Assembly (NCBI GenBank): GCA_937959395.1
Contig: CALGLR010000058.1
Span: 1-48,380 of the forward strand
Direction of reading: 5' to 3'
DNA length: 48,380 bases
Source of the DNA: an uncultured Flavobacteriaceae bacterium
GTDB taxonomy: Bacteria; Bacteroidota; Bacteroidia; Flavobacteriales; Flavobacteriaceae
Shown: one piece after another, positions 43,028 through 48,380 of the stretch
Numbering within the stretch: position 1 is the stretch's first letter
Layout: the number at the start of each line of letters is the position of its first letter
The notes under the pieces: model-generated
Seen by the model: the letters and a program-made list of their open reading frames with translations, nothing else
Databases searched by the model: none
What the model was told of the DNA's origin: nothing
Translations under genes and position numbers: made by a program

Positions 43028-43383
43028 ATTTTTAATGCTTCATTAATTTCTTTCCGAGATATAAACACTCGACCTCTCACTCTAATCTTTGTTAACACTT
43101 TATCATCAAAAAGTCTATAAATAGTAGGCTTACTTATACCTATAAATTTGCAAGTATCTTTGATTGACAATAGTAACATTGAATTCAATTCTGGATTTTT
43201 AATATGTTGGGGTATTTTACTTTTAGTTTCACTTTTAGAAACAGATTCTTTTAATTCCCTAATTTTCATTTTATAATGTCTACTATTACATTTATGACTG
43301 CAATATTTAGTAACTGTTGTTTTAGCAATGAAAACCTCCCCACAGTTAAGACATATTCTATTAATACTTATGTTTGAACTCAT
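43024..43383 (-). CDS. Excisionase-like protein with zinc finger and HTH
   Basis: This 119-residue protein has an N-terminal zinc-finger-like motif (CLNCGEVFIAKTTVTKYCSH, then KC) followed by a basic linker and a HTH_17 domain (SIKDTCKFIGISKPTIYRLF, wing KIRVRGRVFISRKEINEAL). It is translationally coupled to the integrase through a 4-bp overlap, typical of directionality factors. The zinc finger fused to an excisionase-type HTH probably adds DNA-binding contacts near the att site. Confidence 0.82.
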   Translation of the reverse strand: MSSNISINRICLNCGEVFIAKTTVTKYCSHKCNSRHYKMKIRELKESVSKSETKSKIPQHIKNPELNSMLLLSIKDTCKFIGISKPTIYRLFDDKVLTKIRVRGRVFISRKEINEALKI

Positions 43384-43774
43384 CTAGTTAACGTACAATG
43401 ATAGTTGTTTTTCTTTTATTTAAGATTAAAAAGGCTTAGTGCCAAAGTATTAGATAAGTTTTAGTTCTGACAATTTTTACTAAAAATTGTTATGAAGTAG
43501 CACTTTTTGCTATGTATTATTATTTGTAAAAAATTTATTAAAAATATCTCACAAAGTCTCTATTAGTAAAATAGAGTAAACAGAAGTCTCATAATCTATC
43601 CGTGAGAATCATTTGCTTAATTTAAAATCATAATTTATAGTGAGAGATACAAATAGTGGAAATAAAACATACCAGCAAATACGAATAGATGCTAATTACC
43701 ACTATCACAAGACTATAGATAGATATTCTTATAATTGACTTGTATTAGTATTTATGAGTTTTTGTAAGATAAAT
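43384..43774. other. Element end: non-coding region between xis-like gene and mnmE
   Basis: In these 391 AT-rich bases no gene is supported. A 9-bp perfect hairpin, ACAATTTTT-ACT-AAAAATTGT, lies at 43470-43490. Several scattered TCTCA/TGAGA words (for example near 43550, 43590, 43603 and 43640) might be integrase arm sites. The promoter of the xis/int operon must also be here. Confidence 0.45.
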
Positions 43775-43793
43775 TTACTTCCCAATACAGAAA
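43775..43793. repeat. Proximal attachment site inside the mnmE 3' end
   Basis: This is the mnmE-side copy of the 19-bp direct repeat TTACTTCCCAATACAGAAA. It begins at the mnmE stop codon, so the element supplies or preserves the true end of the gene. Confidence 0.85.
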
Positions 43794-45205
43794 TTAGCAA
43801 AAATATTACCTAGCAAATCATCGCTGGTAATTTCTCCAGTAATTTCACCAAAATGATACAATGCTTGGCGAATATCTATAGCCAATAAATCCCCAGAAAG
43901 ACCAGATTCTAAGCCATGTTTCACTTTTTCTACTTCTTCAAATGCTTTTAAAAGCGAATCGTAATGGCGCGTATTGGTAACAATAGTTTCGTTATTTCGA
44001 AGTGCTCCTGTATTCACAAAACCAATTAGTTTTTCTTTTAAGGCCTCTACTCCTACTCCAGATTTAGCAGAGAGTAACAAATAATTAGACCCTTCGACAG
44101 AGCCTGTACTGAGCGTAGTCGAAGTGCTCAGGGAGACATCAATGTTCTCTTTTTCGTTAGTAGTTAACGTATCTATTTTATTAGCAATAATAAGTAATGG
44201 TTTCAGTGGAAAACGGTTCTTAATTTTTTCAATCTCAATTTTTAAACGCTTGCTTTCGGTTTTAAATTCTTCAGCAGAAAATAATAAAACCACCACTTGG
44301 GCTTGTTCCATTTTCTCAAAAGTTTTCTTAATACCGATACTTTCTACAACATCCTTTGTTTCTCTAATCCCAGCAGTATCAATAAATCGGAAACCAATGC
44401 CCTCTATAACTAATTCGTCTTCTATAGTATCTCGCGTGGTTCCTGCGATATCACTTACAATAGCACGTTCTTCATTTAAAAGCGCATTAAGTAATGTCGA
44501 TTTTCCAACATTAGGTTCTCCAACAATCGCAACCGGTATTCCGTTTTTAATCACATTCCCTACAGCAAACGAATCTATTAATCGTTTTAATACAAAACCA
44601 ATACGCTCTACTAATGCTTTAAACTGGCTTCTATCAGCAAATTCGACATCTTCTTCAGCAAAATCGAGTTCTAATTCAATTAAACTTGCAAAATTCATTA
44701 ACTCTTCACGAAGTTTAGCAATCTCTGAAGAAAAGCCTCCACGCATTTGTTGCATGGCTATTTGGTGAGACGCTTCATTATCGCTGGCAATTAAATCGGC
44801 AACGGCTTCTGCTTGCGATAAATCTAATTTTCCGTTTAAAAAAGCACGTAAAGTAAACTCACCTGCATTAGCCATTCGGCAACCTTTTCTTAAAAAAAGC
44901 TGAATAATTTCTTGTTGAATATAAATAGAACCGTGACAGGATATTTCTACAACATCTTCCCCTGTATACGAATTAGGGTTTTTAAAAACAGAGACCAAAA
45001 CCTCATCTACCGTTCGCTCTCCATCTATAATATGTCCTAAGTGTATGGTATGTGTTTTTTGAACACGAAGTGATTTTTGTTTCTTTACAGACTGAAAGCA
45101 AGCGTCTGCAATTTGAATGGCCTCTTTACCAGACAATCTAAGAACTGCTATTGCTCCTGCTCCAGAAGCTGTAGCTAAAGCCACTATGGTATCATTATAA
45201 ATCAT
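43775..45205 (-). CDS. mnmE: tRNA modification GTPase MnmE (TrmE)
   Basis: MnmE with MnmG makes the 5-carboxymethylaminomethyl-uridine modification at the wobble U of certain tRNAs. The 476-residue protein has an N-terminal tetrahydrofolate-binding domain (about 4-124; GAGAIAVLRLSG, NPNSYTGEDVVEISCHG), a helical domain, and an inserted G domain: G1 GEPNVGKST (229-237), DTAG (276-279), NKID (342-345) and SAK (379-381). It ends with the essential Cys motif FCIGK (472-476). Residues 358-372 are an extra repeat-derived insert between NKID and SAK. A -7-like box TACTTTTG (plus strand 45210-45217) lies only 4 bp before the ATG, suggesting a leaderless or very short-leader mRNA. Confidence 0.97.
   Translation of the reverse strand: MIYNDTIVALATASGAGAIAVLRLSGKEAIQIADACFQSVKKQKSLRVQKTHTIHLGHIIDGERTVDEVLVSVFKNPNSYTGEDVVEISCHGSIYIQQEIIQLFLRKGCRMANAGEFTLRAFLNGKLDLSQAEAVADLIASDNEASHQIAMQQMRGGFSSEIAKLREELMNFASLIELELDFAEEDVEFADRSQFKALVERIGFVLKRLIDSFAVGNVIKNGIPVAIVGEPNVGKSTLLNALLNEERAIVSDIAGTTRDTIEDELVIEGIGFRFIDTAGIRETKDVVESIGIKKTFEKMEQAQVVVLLFSAEEFKTESKRLKIEIEKIKNRFPLKPLLIIANKIDTLTTNEKENIDVSLSTSTTLSTGSVEGSNYLLLSAKSGVGVEALKEKLIGFVNTGALRNNETIVTNTRHYDSLLKAFEEVEKVKHGLESGLSGDLLAIDIRQALYHFGEITGEITSDDLLGNIFANFCIGK
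44090..44134. repeat. 45-bp palindromic repeat inserted in frame in mnmE
   Basis: The stretch starting CCCTTCGACAGAGCCTGTAC and ending GTCGAAGTGCTCAGGGA has the look of the CTTCGAC/GCTCAG intergenic repeats common in Flavobacteriia. Its length is 15 codons and it encodes SLSTSTTLSTGSVEG in a loop between G4 and G5 of the MnmE GTPase. Ser/Thr/Gly-rich content is unlike the neighbouring sequence. Confidence 0.65.
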
Positions 45206-45254
45206 ACTGCAAAAGTAGTAAATTATGTATATTAGTAAATATTAAAAGAACCTG

Positions 45255-45262
45255 TATATTTG
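45255..45262 (+). promoter_or_regulatory. Putative -7 box for the TlpA gene
   Basis: TATATTTG matches TAnnTTTG and lies 19 bp before the ATG of the downstream gene. No clear TTG was found at the -33 position, so support is partial. Confidence 0.4.
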
Positions 45263-45281
45263 TAATATAAACCCCTAAGTT

Positions 45282-46403
45282 ATGTTTAGAAGAATTTTAG
45301 TAGTTGCCATTTTATTAATTACATTTTCATGCGCCAAAGAGGTTGCTAAAAAGTTCCCTGATGGTTTCAGGATAATAAGTAAGGTTAGTCCAGATTTAAA
45401 CAATAAAAAAGTACAGTTACTTAGTATTAGTAATCAAAAATCTAAAGTTATTGATACGACTCGTGTTGTAGATGGGAAAATTGTTTTAGAAGGGAAAATT
45501 GAATCCCCAGAGTTTGGATATTTAACAATCGATGGACTTAAAGGTGCTTTTCCTTTTATTATTGAAAACGGAGATATGACTATTAATGTTAATGGATCTA
45601 ACTTTAGTAAATCTACAATTTCTGGCAGCCCAGAAAATGACATTACTTCAAAACACCAGAAGGATTTGCAATTACTTAGTGATTCTAGTAAAAAGATTAC
45701 TGCAAAACTAAATAGCGCTAAAAAAAGTAGAAACCCAGAAGAACTAGCTTTAGCTAAAGCGTCTTACGATAGTTTAATTCGTGCAAAGAATACTTTAGAT
45801 AAAAACTTTATAAAAACAAATTCTAATCATTATGCTGGTGCAATTATTTTAGAGCGCGTCGCAAACTCTAAAAGCATACCGCAAAAAGAGGCTAAAGCAC
45901 TTTATAATAATCTTAATGAAGACATTAGAAAGAGCCCTATTGGAAATCGTATTAGAATAATAGTTAATAAAGTTAGTGTAGCAGTTGGAAATGTAGCACC
46001 TAATTTTTCTGGTAAAACCCCAGATGGAAAATCATTAGCACTTAATGATGTAAAATCTAAATTAACTTTAATAGATTTTTGGGCATCATGGTGTGGACCG
46101 TGCCGAAGAGAAAACCCAAATGTGGTAAAAATGTATGAGAAATATCATAATAAAGGTTTAGAAATAATTGGTGTCTCTTTAGATAAAAAAAATCAGCAAA
46201 AAAGATGGGTTGATGCCATCGCGAAAGACAGGTTAACTTGGCCACAAATTTCGAATCTTAAAGGCTGGCAAGATCCTATAGCTAGAACTTATGGCGTGCG
46301 TTCTATACCAGCAACATTTCTTTTAGATGAAAACGGTAAAATTCTTCATAAGAATTTAAGAGGAAAACGTTTAGAAGATAAAGTAGAAGAGTTGTTGAAT
46401 TAA
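45282..46403 (+). CDS. TlpA-like thiol-disulfide lipoprotein with DUF4369 domain
   Basis: This 373-residue lipoprotein has lipobox TFSC (Cys 17), an N-terminal DUF4369-type domain (about 24-115), a helical linker (about 118-225) and a thioredoxin-like domain (about 232-372) with WCGPC at 270-274 (LIDFWASWCGPCRREN) and cis-Pro in SIPATF. It resembles the 9.1-kb gene in domain order but has WCGPC instead of WCVPC. It is divergent from mnmE and convergent with a GNAT gene; as a single gene it may serve general envelope thiol exchange. Confidence 0.9.
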   Translation: MFRRILVVAILLITFSCAKEVAKKFPDGFRIISKVSPDLNNKKVQLLSISNQKSKVIDTTRVVDGKIVLEGKIESPEFGYLTIDGLKGAFPFIIENGDMTINVNGSNFSKSTISGSPENDITSKHQKDLQLLSDSSKKITAKLNSAKKSRNPEELALAKASYDSLIRAKNTLDKNFIKTNSNHYAGAIILERVANSKSIPQKEAKALYNNLNEDIRKSPIGNRIRIIVNKVSVAVGNVAPNFSGKTPDGKSLALNDVKSKLTLIDFWASWCGPCRRENPNVVKMYEKYHNKGLEIIGVSLDKKNQQKRWVDAIAKDRLTWPQISNLKGWQDPIARTYGVRSIPATFLLDENGKILHKNLRGKRLEDKVEELLN

Positions 46404-46421
46404 TAAGTTTTATATCTCTTT

Positions 46422-46895
46422 TTAATCCTCTGTACCTATTCTCATTTTTAATAAATCGGGTTTAAAACCTAATTTTTGATAAGCTATGAGTGCGCTTTTG
46501 TTTTCAGCATAGACATCCAATTGGATTTCGGAAATATTTCTTTCTTTTGACCAACTAATTAAATCGTTTACTAATTTTCCATTGATACCTTTTCCTCTAT
46601 ATTCTGGCAATACATACATAAAACCTAAGTAAGCAATTTGTTTAGGTTTTAGATACGCTTTTGCTTTTTCGATAAGTGCATAGCCAGAACCTACAATTTC
46701 ATCTTGGAAGTTAGCAACAAGCACATTAGCATCTTTATTTATTATAAGTGTTTCTAAATCGTAATATGTTATGGGGTCTTCTCCTAGGTTTGGTGCATAG
46801 GGACGCTCATAATTTATAATTTCTTGTTCAAATTCTTTTAAAACCTTAAGATCCTCTATTTTGGCTTCTCTAATTTTAATCATTTCGTCATCCAT
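46422..46895 (-). CDS. GNAT-family N-acetyltransferase
   Basis: The protein has 157 residues. The acetyl-CoA-binding region is YLGFMYVLPEYRGKGINGKL (Q/R-x-x-G-x-G/A as RGKGIN), followed by LDVYAENKSALIAYQKLGFK, the classic motif B of GNAT enzymes. It could act on a small molecule or a protein terminus; no context restricts the substrate. Unlike the GNAT at 29 kb it is complete at the motif B end and lies in core chromosome. Confidence 0.85.
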   Translation of the reverse strand: MDDEMIKIREAKIEDLKVLKEFEQEIINYERPYAPNLGEDPITYYDLETLIINKDANVLVANFQDEIVGSGYALIEKAKAYLKPKQIAYLGFMYVLPEYRGKGINGKLVNDLISWSKERNISEIQLDVYAENKSALIAYQKLGFKPDLLKMRIGTED

Positions 46896-47000
46896 GGTAA
46901 GTAATTGTTTAGAGAGTCAGTAGTGAAATACGGATTAAACTCAATTTATAACTATTTGATTTTGTATATCTTAAAACAACGCTTATTGTTTGTTCGAGCA

Positions 47001-47020
47001 CTCCCGATAGCTATCTGGAG
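47001..47020. repeat. Intergenic palindrome (CTCCCGATAGCTATCTGGAG)
   Basis: This 20-bp near-perfect palindrome has one mismatched pair and lies in the gap between the GNAT and the 73-residue gene. CCCGATAGCTATCGGG-type palindromes recur between genes in flavobacteria; here it may serve as a terminator. Confidence 0.45.
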
Positions 47021-47092
47021 AGAACTATTCGTTTGATAAAAAAATAGGCTTTGACTTTAGCCAGTCTTGGGCGATAATAGAAAACGAACAAC

Positions 47093-47314
47093 TCATTCGA
47101 TAATTTCATAATCAATACTTAGCTTTCGTAAAGCTCTTAAAGCAGAGCCAGAGTTTTTATCTTCCACCTCAATATCTACAGCATCTCCTTCTAAGAGGAT
47201 ATCTGTAAGTTCATTCGACAAGGATCCATCAATGTTAGAAATCTCAACAATACATTTAGCTATAACTCTTCTATCTGGTCTCTGAGCATCACAAGACAAT
47301 AAGTTTAATTTCAT
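47093..47314 (-). CDS. Small hypothetical protein
   Basis: This 73-residue acidic protein has no family that I recognise. It reads VIAKCIVEISNIDGSLSNEL, then LLEGDAVDIEVEDKNSGSAL and LRKLSIDYEIIE, suggesting an alpha/beta fold with an alternating strand pattern. The ATG start and coding-like composition support a real gene. Cys residues at 8 and 21 could be functional. It has no operon partners. Confidence 0.6.
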   Translation of the reverse strand: MKLNLLSCDAQRPDRRVIAKCIVEISNIDGSLSNELTDILLEGDAVDIEVEDKNSGSALRALRKLSIDYEIIE

Positions 47315-47443
47315 AATATTAATTTATTAATGCAATATACTAGAATTGAAATAAGTCTTGATATACTTATGTCTTTATTCATTTTAATGCCGTACAACTT
47401 TTAATATATGGCAAGTAGATTTGAAAACAAAAGATTATTTTCG

Positions 47444-47459
47444 TCCCGAGGCTTCGGGA
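47444..47459. repeat. Short palindrome TCCCGA-GGCT-TCGGGA
   Basis: This 6-bp GC-rich stem with a 4-nt loop lies 10 bp after the alpha/beta hydrolase stop. By position it could terminate that transcript, though no long T-run follows. Confidence 0.45.
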
Positions 47460-47469
47460 TAGCCATAAG

Positions 47470-48312
47470 CTAGTTATTTATAATTTTAATTATTTCATCT
47501 AAGGACTGTTTAGCTTCTTTCATTACTGGCAATAACGGCCAGATATGTGGCATATTCTTTCCTTTAATTATTTCAAGATTGATTTTAGCATCGATAATTT
47601 TTTTGACAGCCAATTGTTGATCTGGATAAGTAATGTCATTTTCTGCAAGACATAAAATTGTTTGAGGAAACTTTTCAAAACTTCCGTATAATGGGGAAAT
47701 CATTACGTTTTTTAAATCGCTATTCTCGACACACATTTTTTTCGCACTTAACACTCCAATTTTAGATAGCATAGGGTCAATGTTATCAATTTGTTCAATC
47801 TCAGGATTAGACATACTTGCGTCCATAACTGGTGAAATAAGTATTATTTTATGGGGTAAGTTCATGTTTTTTTTAACCAGACGTTGAATTAAACTCGTAA
47901 CTAAAGTTCCGCCCACAGAATCTCCAATAAAAGAAATCTGATTTGGTAGAAAACTCTTAAGGGCGGTTTTATATATTGAATCTATATTCTCTGATATTTG
48001 TGTTATCTTATTTTCAGGTGCTTTAGGATAATCGCACATCCAAATCTTATAATTTGTTTTTTTAGCGATTTCTTTTGTTGCATCCCAATGATGTTGTGTT
48101 GGACCAGATATAAAAGCACCTCCGTGAATAAATATTAGAAGCTTTTCAGAATTTCCATTAAGCCCTATTTCAGTAATTAAAGAATCTGAAACTTTAAAAC
48201 TTCGCAATTGATTTTGTTTAAAAAATTTACCTTTTGGATACTGAACCACTATGGACTTAAAGTCCATAGGTTCGGGTTCGTGACTTAAAGTCACCCCATG
48301 GTTATTTTTCAA
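47470..48312 (-). CDS. Alpha/beta hydrolase (HSL-like esterase)
   Basis: This is a hormone-sensitive-lipase type alpha/beta hydrolase. The oxyanion motif is IFIHGGAF, the nucleophile elbow GDSVGG, a late acidic residue lies in LAENDITYPDQQ and the catalytic His in NMPHIWPLL. It should hydrolyse a carboxylester or amide of a small substrate. The frame opens with a TTG just after a stop codon, giving 280 residues; the first ATG is 15 codons later (48267), inside a 21-bp palindrome. The true start is uncertain, and the ATG is quite possible. It overlaps the end of the upstream gene by 11 bp if the TTG is used. Confidence 0.82.
   Translation of the reverse strand: MKNNHGVTLSHEPEPMDFKSIVVQYPKGKFFKQNQLRSFKVSDSLITEIGLNGNSEKLLIFIHGGAFISGPTQHHWDATKEIAKKTNYKIWMCDYPKAPENKITQISENIDSIYKTALKSFLPNQISFIGDSVGGTLVTSLIQRLVKKNMNLPHKIILISPVMDASMSNPEIEQIDNIDPMLSKIGVLSAKKMCVENSDLKNVMISPLYGSFEKFPQTILCLAENDITYPDQQLAVKKIIDAKINLEIIKGKNMPHIWPLLPVMKEAKQSLDEIIKIINN
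48249..48294. repeat. Two adjacent palindromes at the start of the hydrolase gene
   Basis: CTATGGACTT-A-AAGTCCATAG (48249-48269) and GTGACTT-A-AAGTCAC (48280-48294) share the core GACTT-A-AAGTC. They cover the first in-frame ATG and its upstream region. They could be an operator, or the remains of a repeat inserted at the gene start. Confidence 0.55.
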
Positions 48313-48380
48313 TTATGAAATTTGTAGCATTACCATTGTCTGGTCTTCGATGATGCTCCAAGTACTCATTAACCATTTCA
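48302..48380 (-). CDS. C-terminal end of a gene continuing past the window
   Basis: The last 25 codons of a minus-strand gene read EMVNEYLEHHRRPDNGNATN, then FIIEK and a TAA stop. Too little is present to identify a family. The hydrolase start lies within or just after this stop, so the two may be co-transcribed. Confidence 0.45.
   Translation of the reverse strand, partial: EMVNEYLEHHRRPDNGNATNFIIEK

Larger units (their letters stand above)
20764..43793. mobile_element. ~23-kb integrative element inserted at the 3' end of mnmE
   Basis: Identical 19-bp direct repeats bound the region. At the mnmE side lie an excisionase-like gene and a tyrosine recombinase, then a second HTH gene, a possible replication initiator and a VapE-type ATPase. 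The cargo is a helicase-nuclease operon and a type I export locus. No relaxase, coupling protein, conjugation or capsid genes were seen, so it may be mobilised by a helper, or be a phage-satellite-like island. The 3' end of trmE/mnmE is a known integration target (Salmonella genomic island 1), which supports this reading. The element carries its own replacement for the gene's last bases, so mnmE stays intact. Confidence 0.85.

Noticed and set aside
43384-43774. tRNA gene as the integration target
   Set aside because: No cloverleaf was found at either att site; the shared 19 bp are the coding end of mnmE.
20764-43793. Prophage
   Set aside because: VapE, HTH and integrase genes are shared with phages, but no capsid, tail, portal, terminase or lysis genes are present.
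44124-44768. 214-codon plus-strand frame opposite mnmE
   Set aside because: It is antisense to the conserved GTPase domain and Ser/Thr-rich, as expected for a shadow of a real gene.

Overview
The window is AT-rich chromosomal DNA of a member of the Bacteroidota, most likely a marine-type Flavobacteriaceae. The evidence is a gliding-motility (type IX secretion) C-terminal domain, a SusC/SusD pair under FecI/FecR control, DUF4369-TlpA lipoproteins, a Bacteroidota-type Hcp (TssD), and promoters of the TTG-N17-TAnnTTTG kind. No tRNA, rRNA or CRISPR array was seen.

Layout. (1) 1-2.0 kb: the 3' part of a repeat-rich T9SS surface protein, then the decayed 3' end of a class V aminotransferase gene. 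(2) 2.1-11.5 kb: a FecI-like sigma factor divergent from FecR anti-sigma, SusC, SusD and two TlpA-type thioredoxin lipoproteins. This looks like a sigma/anti-sigma controlled nutrient uptake locus without obvious degradative enzymes. (3) 11.7-13.0 kb: a complete ISAs1-family insertion sequence with a 10-bp target duplication. (4) 13.3-16.65 kb: a Fic protein, broken DUF1016 and HipB-like genes, an AAA ATPase and a decayed membrane gene. (5) 16.7-20.4 kb: an orphan type VI secretion module (Hcp with a C-terminal extension, GH19 lysozyme-like putative effector, two lipoproteins that may be immunity proteins), lying between two same-orientation copies of an intergenic repeat.

(6) 20,764-43,793: an integrative element of about 23 kb inserted at the 3' end of mnmE. 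It is bounded by a 19-bp direct repeat, one copy of which is the last 19 bases of mnmE. Next to mnmE is the core: excisionase-like protein, tyrosine recombinase, a protein of unknown function, a second small HTH protein, a possible replication initiator and a VapE-type ATPase. The cargo has two parts. The first is a tight four-gene operon: a compact SF1 helicase, a 663-residue protein of unknown function, a PD-(D/E)XK nuclease and a large SF2 helicase. The last two resemble the Hachiman (HamA/HamB) pair, so this is a candidate extended anti-phage system. The second is a type I export locus: a C39-peptidase ABC transporter, an HlyD adaptor, a TolC channel, a 247-residue protein with a double-glycine leader, a small membrane protein (possible immunity), a nucleotidyltransferase-fold protein translationally coupled to the transporter, a GNAT acetyltransferase and an M1-like metallopeptidase. 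This may be an undescribed secreted, possibly modified, antibacterial polypeptide.

(7) 43.8-48.4 kb: core genes: mnmE (carrying an in-frame palindromic-repeat insert), another TlpA lipoprotein, a GNAT acetyltransferase, a small conserved-looking protein, an alpha/beta hydrolase and the end of a gene that continues past the window.
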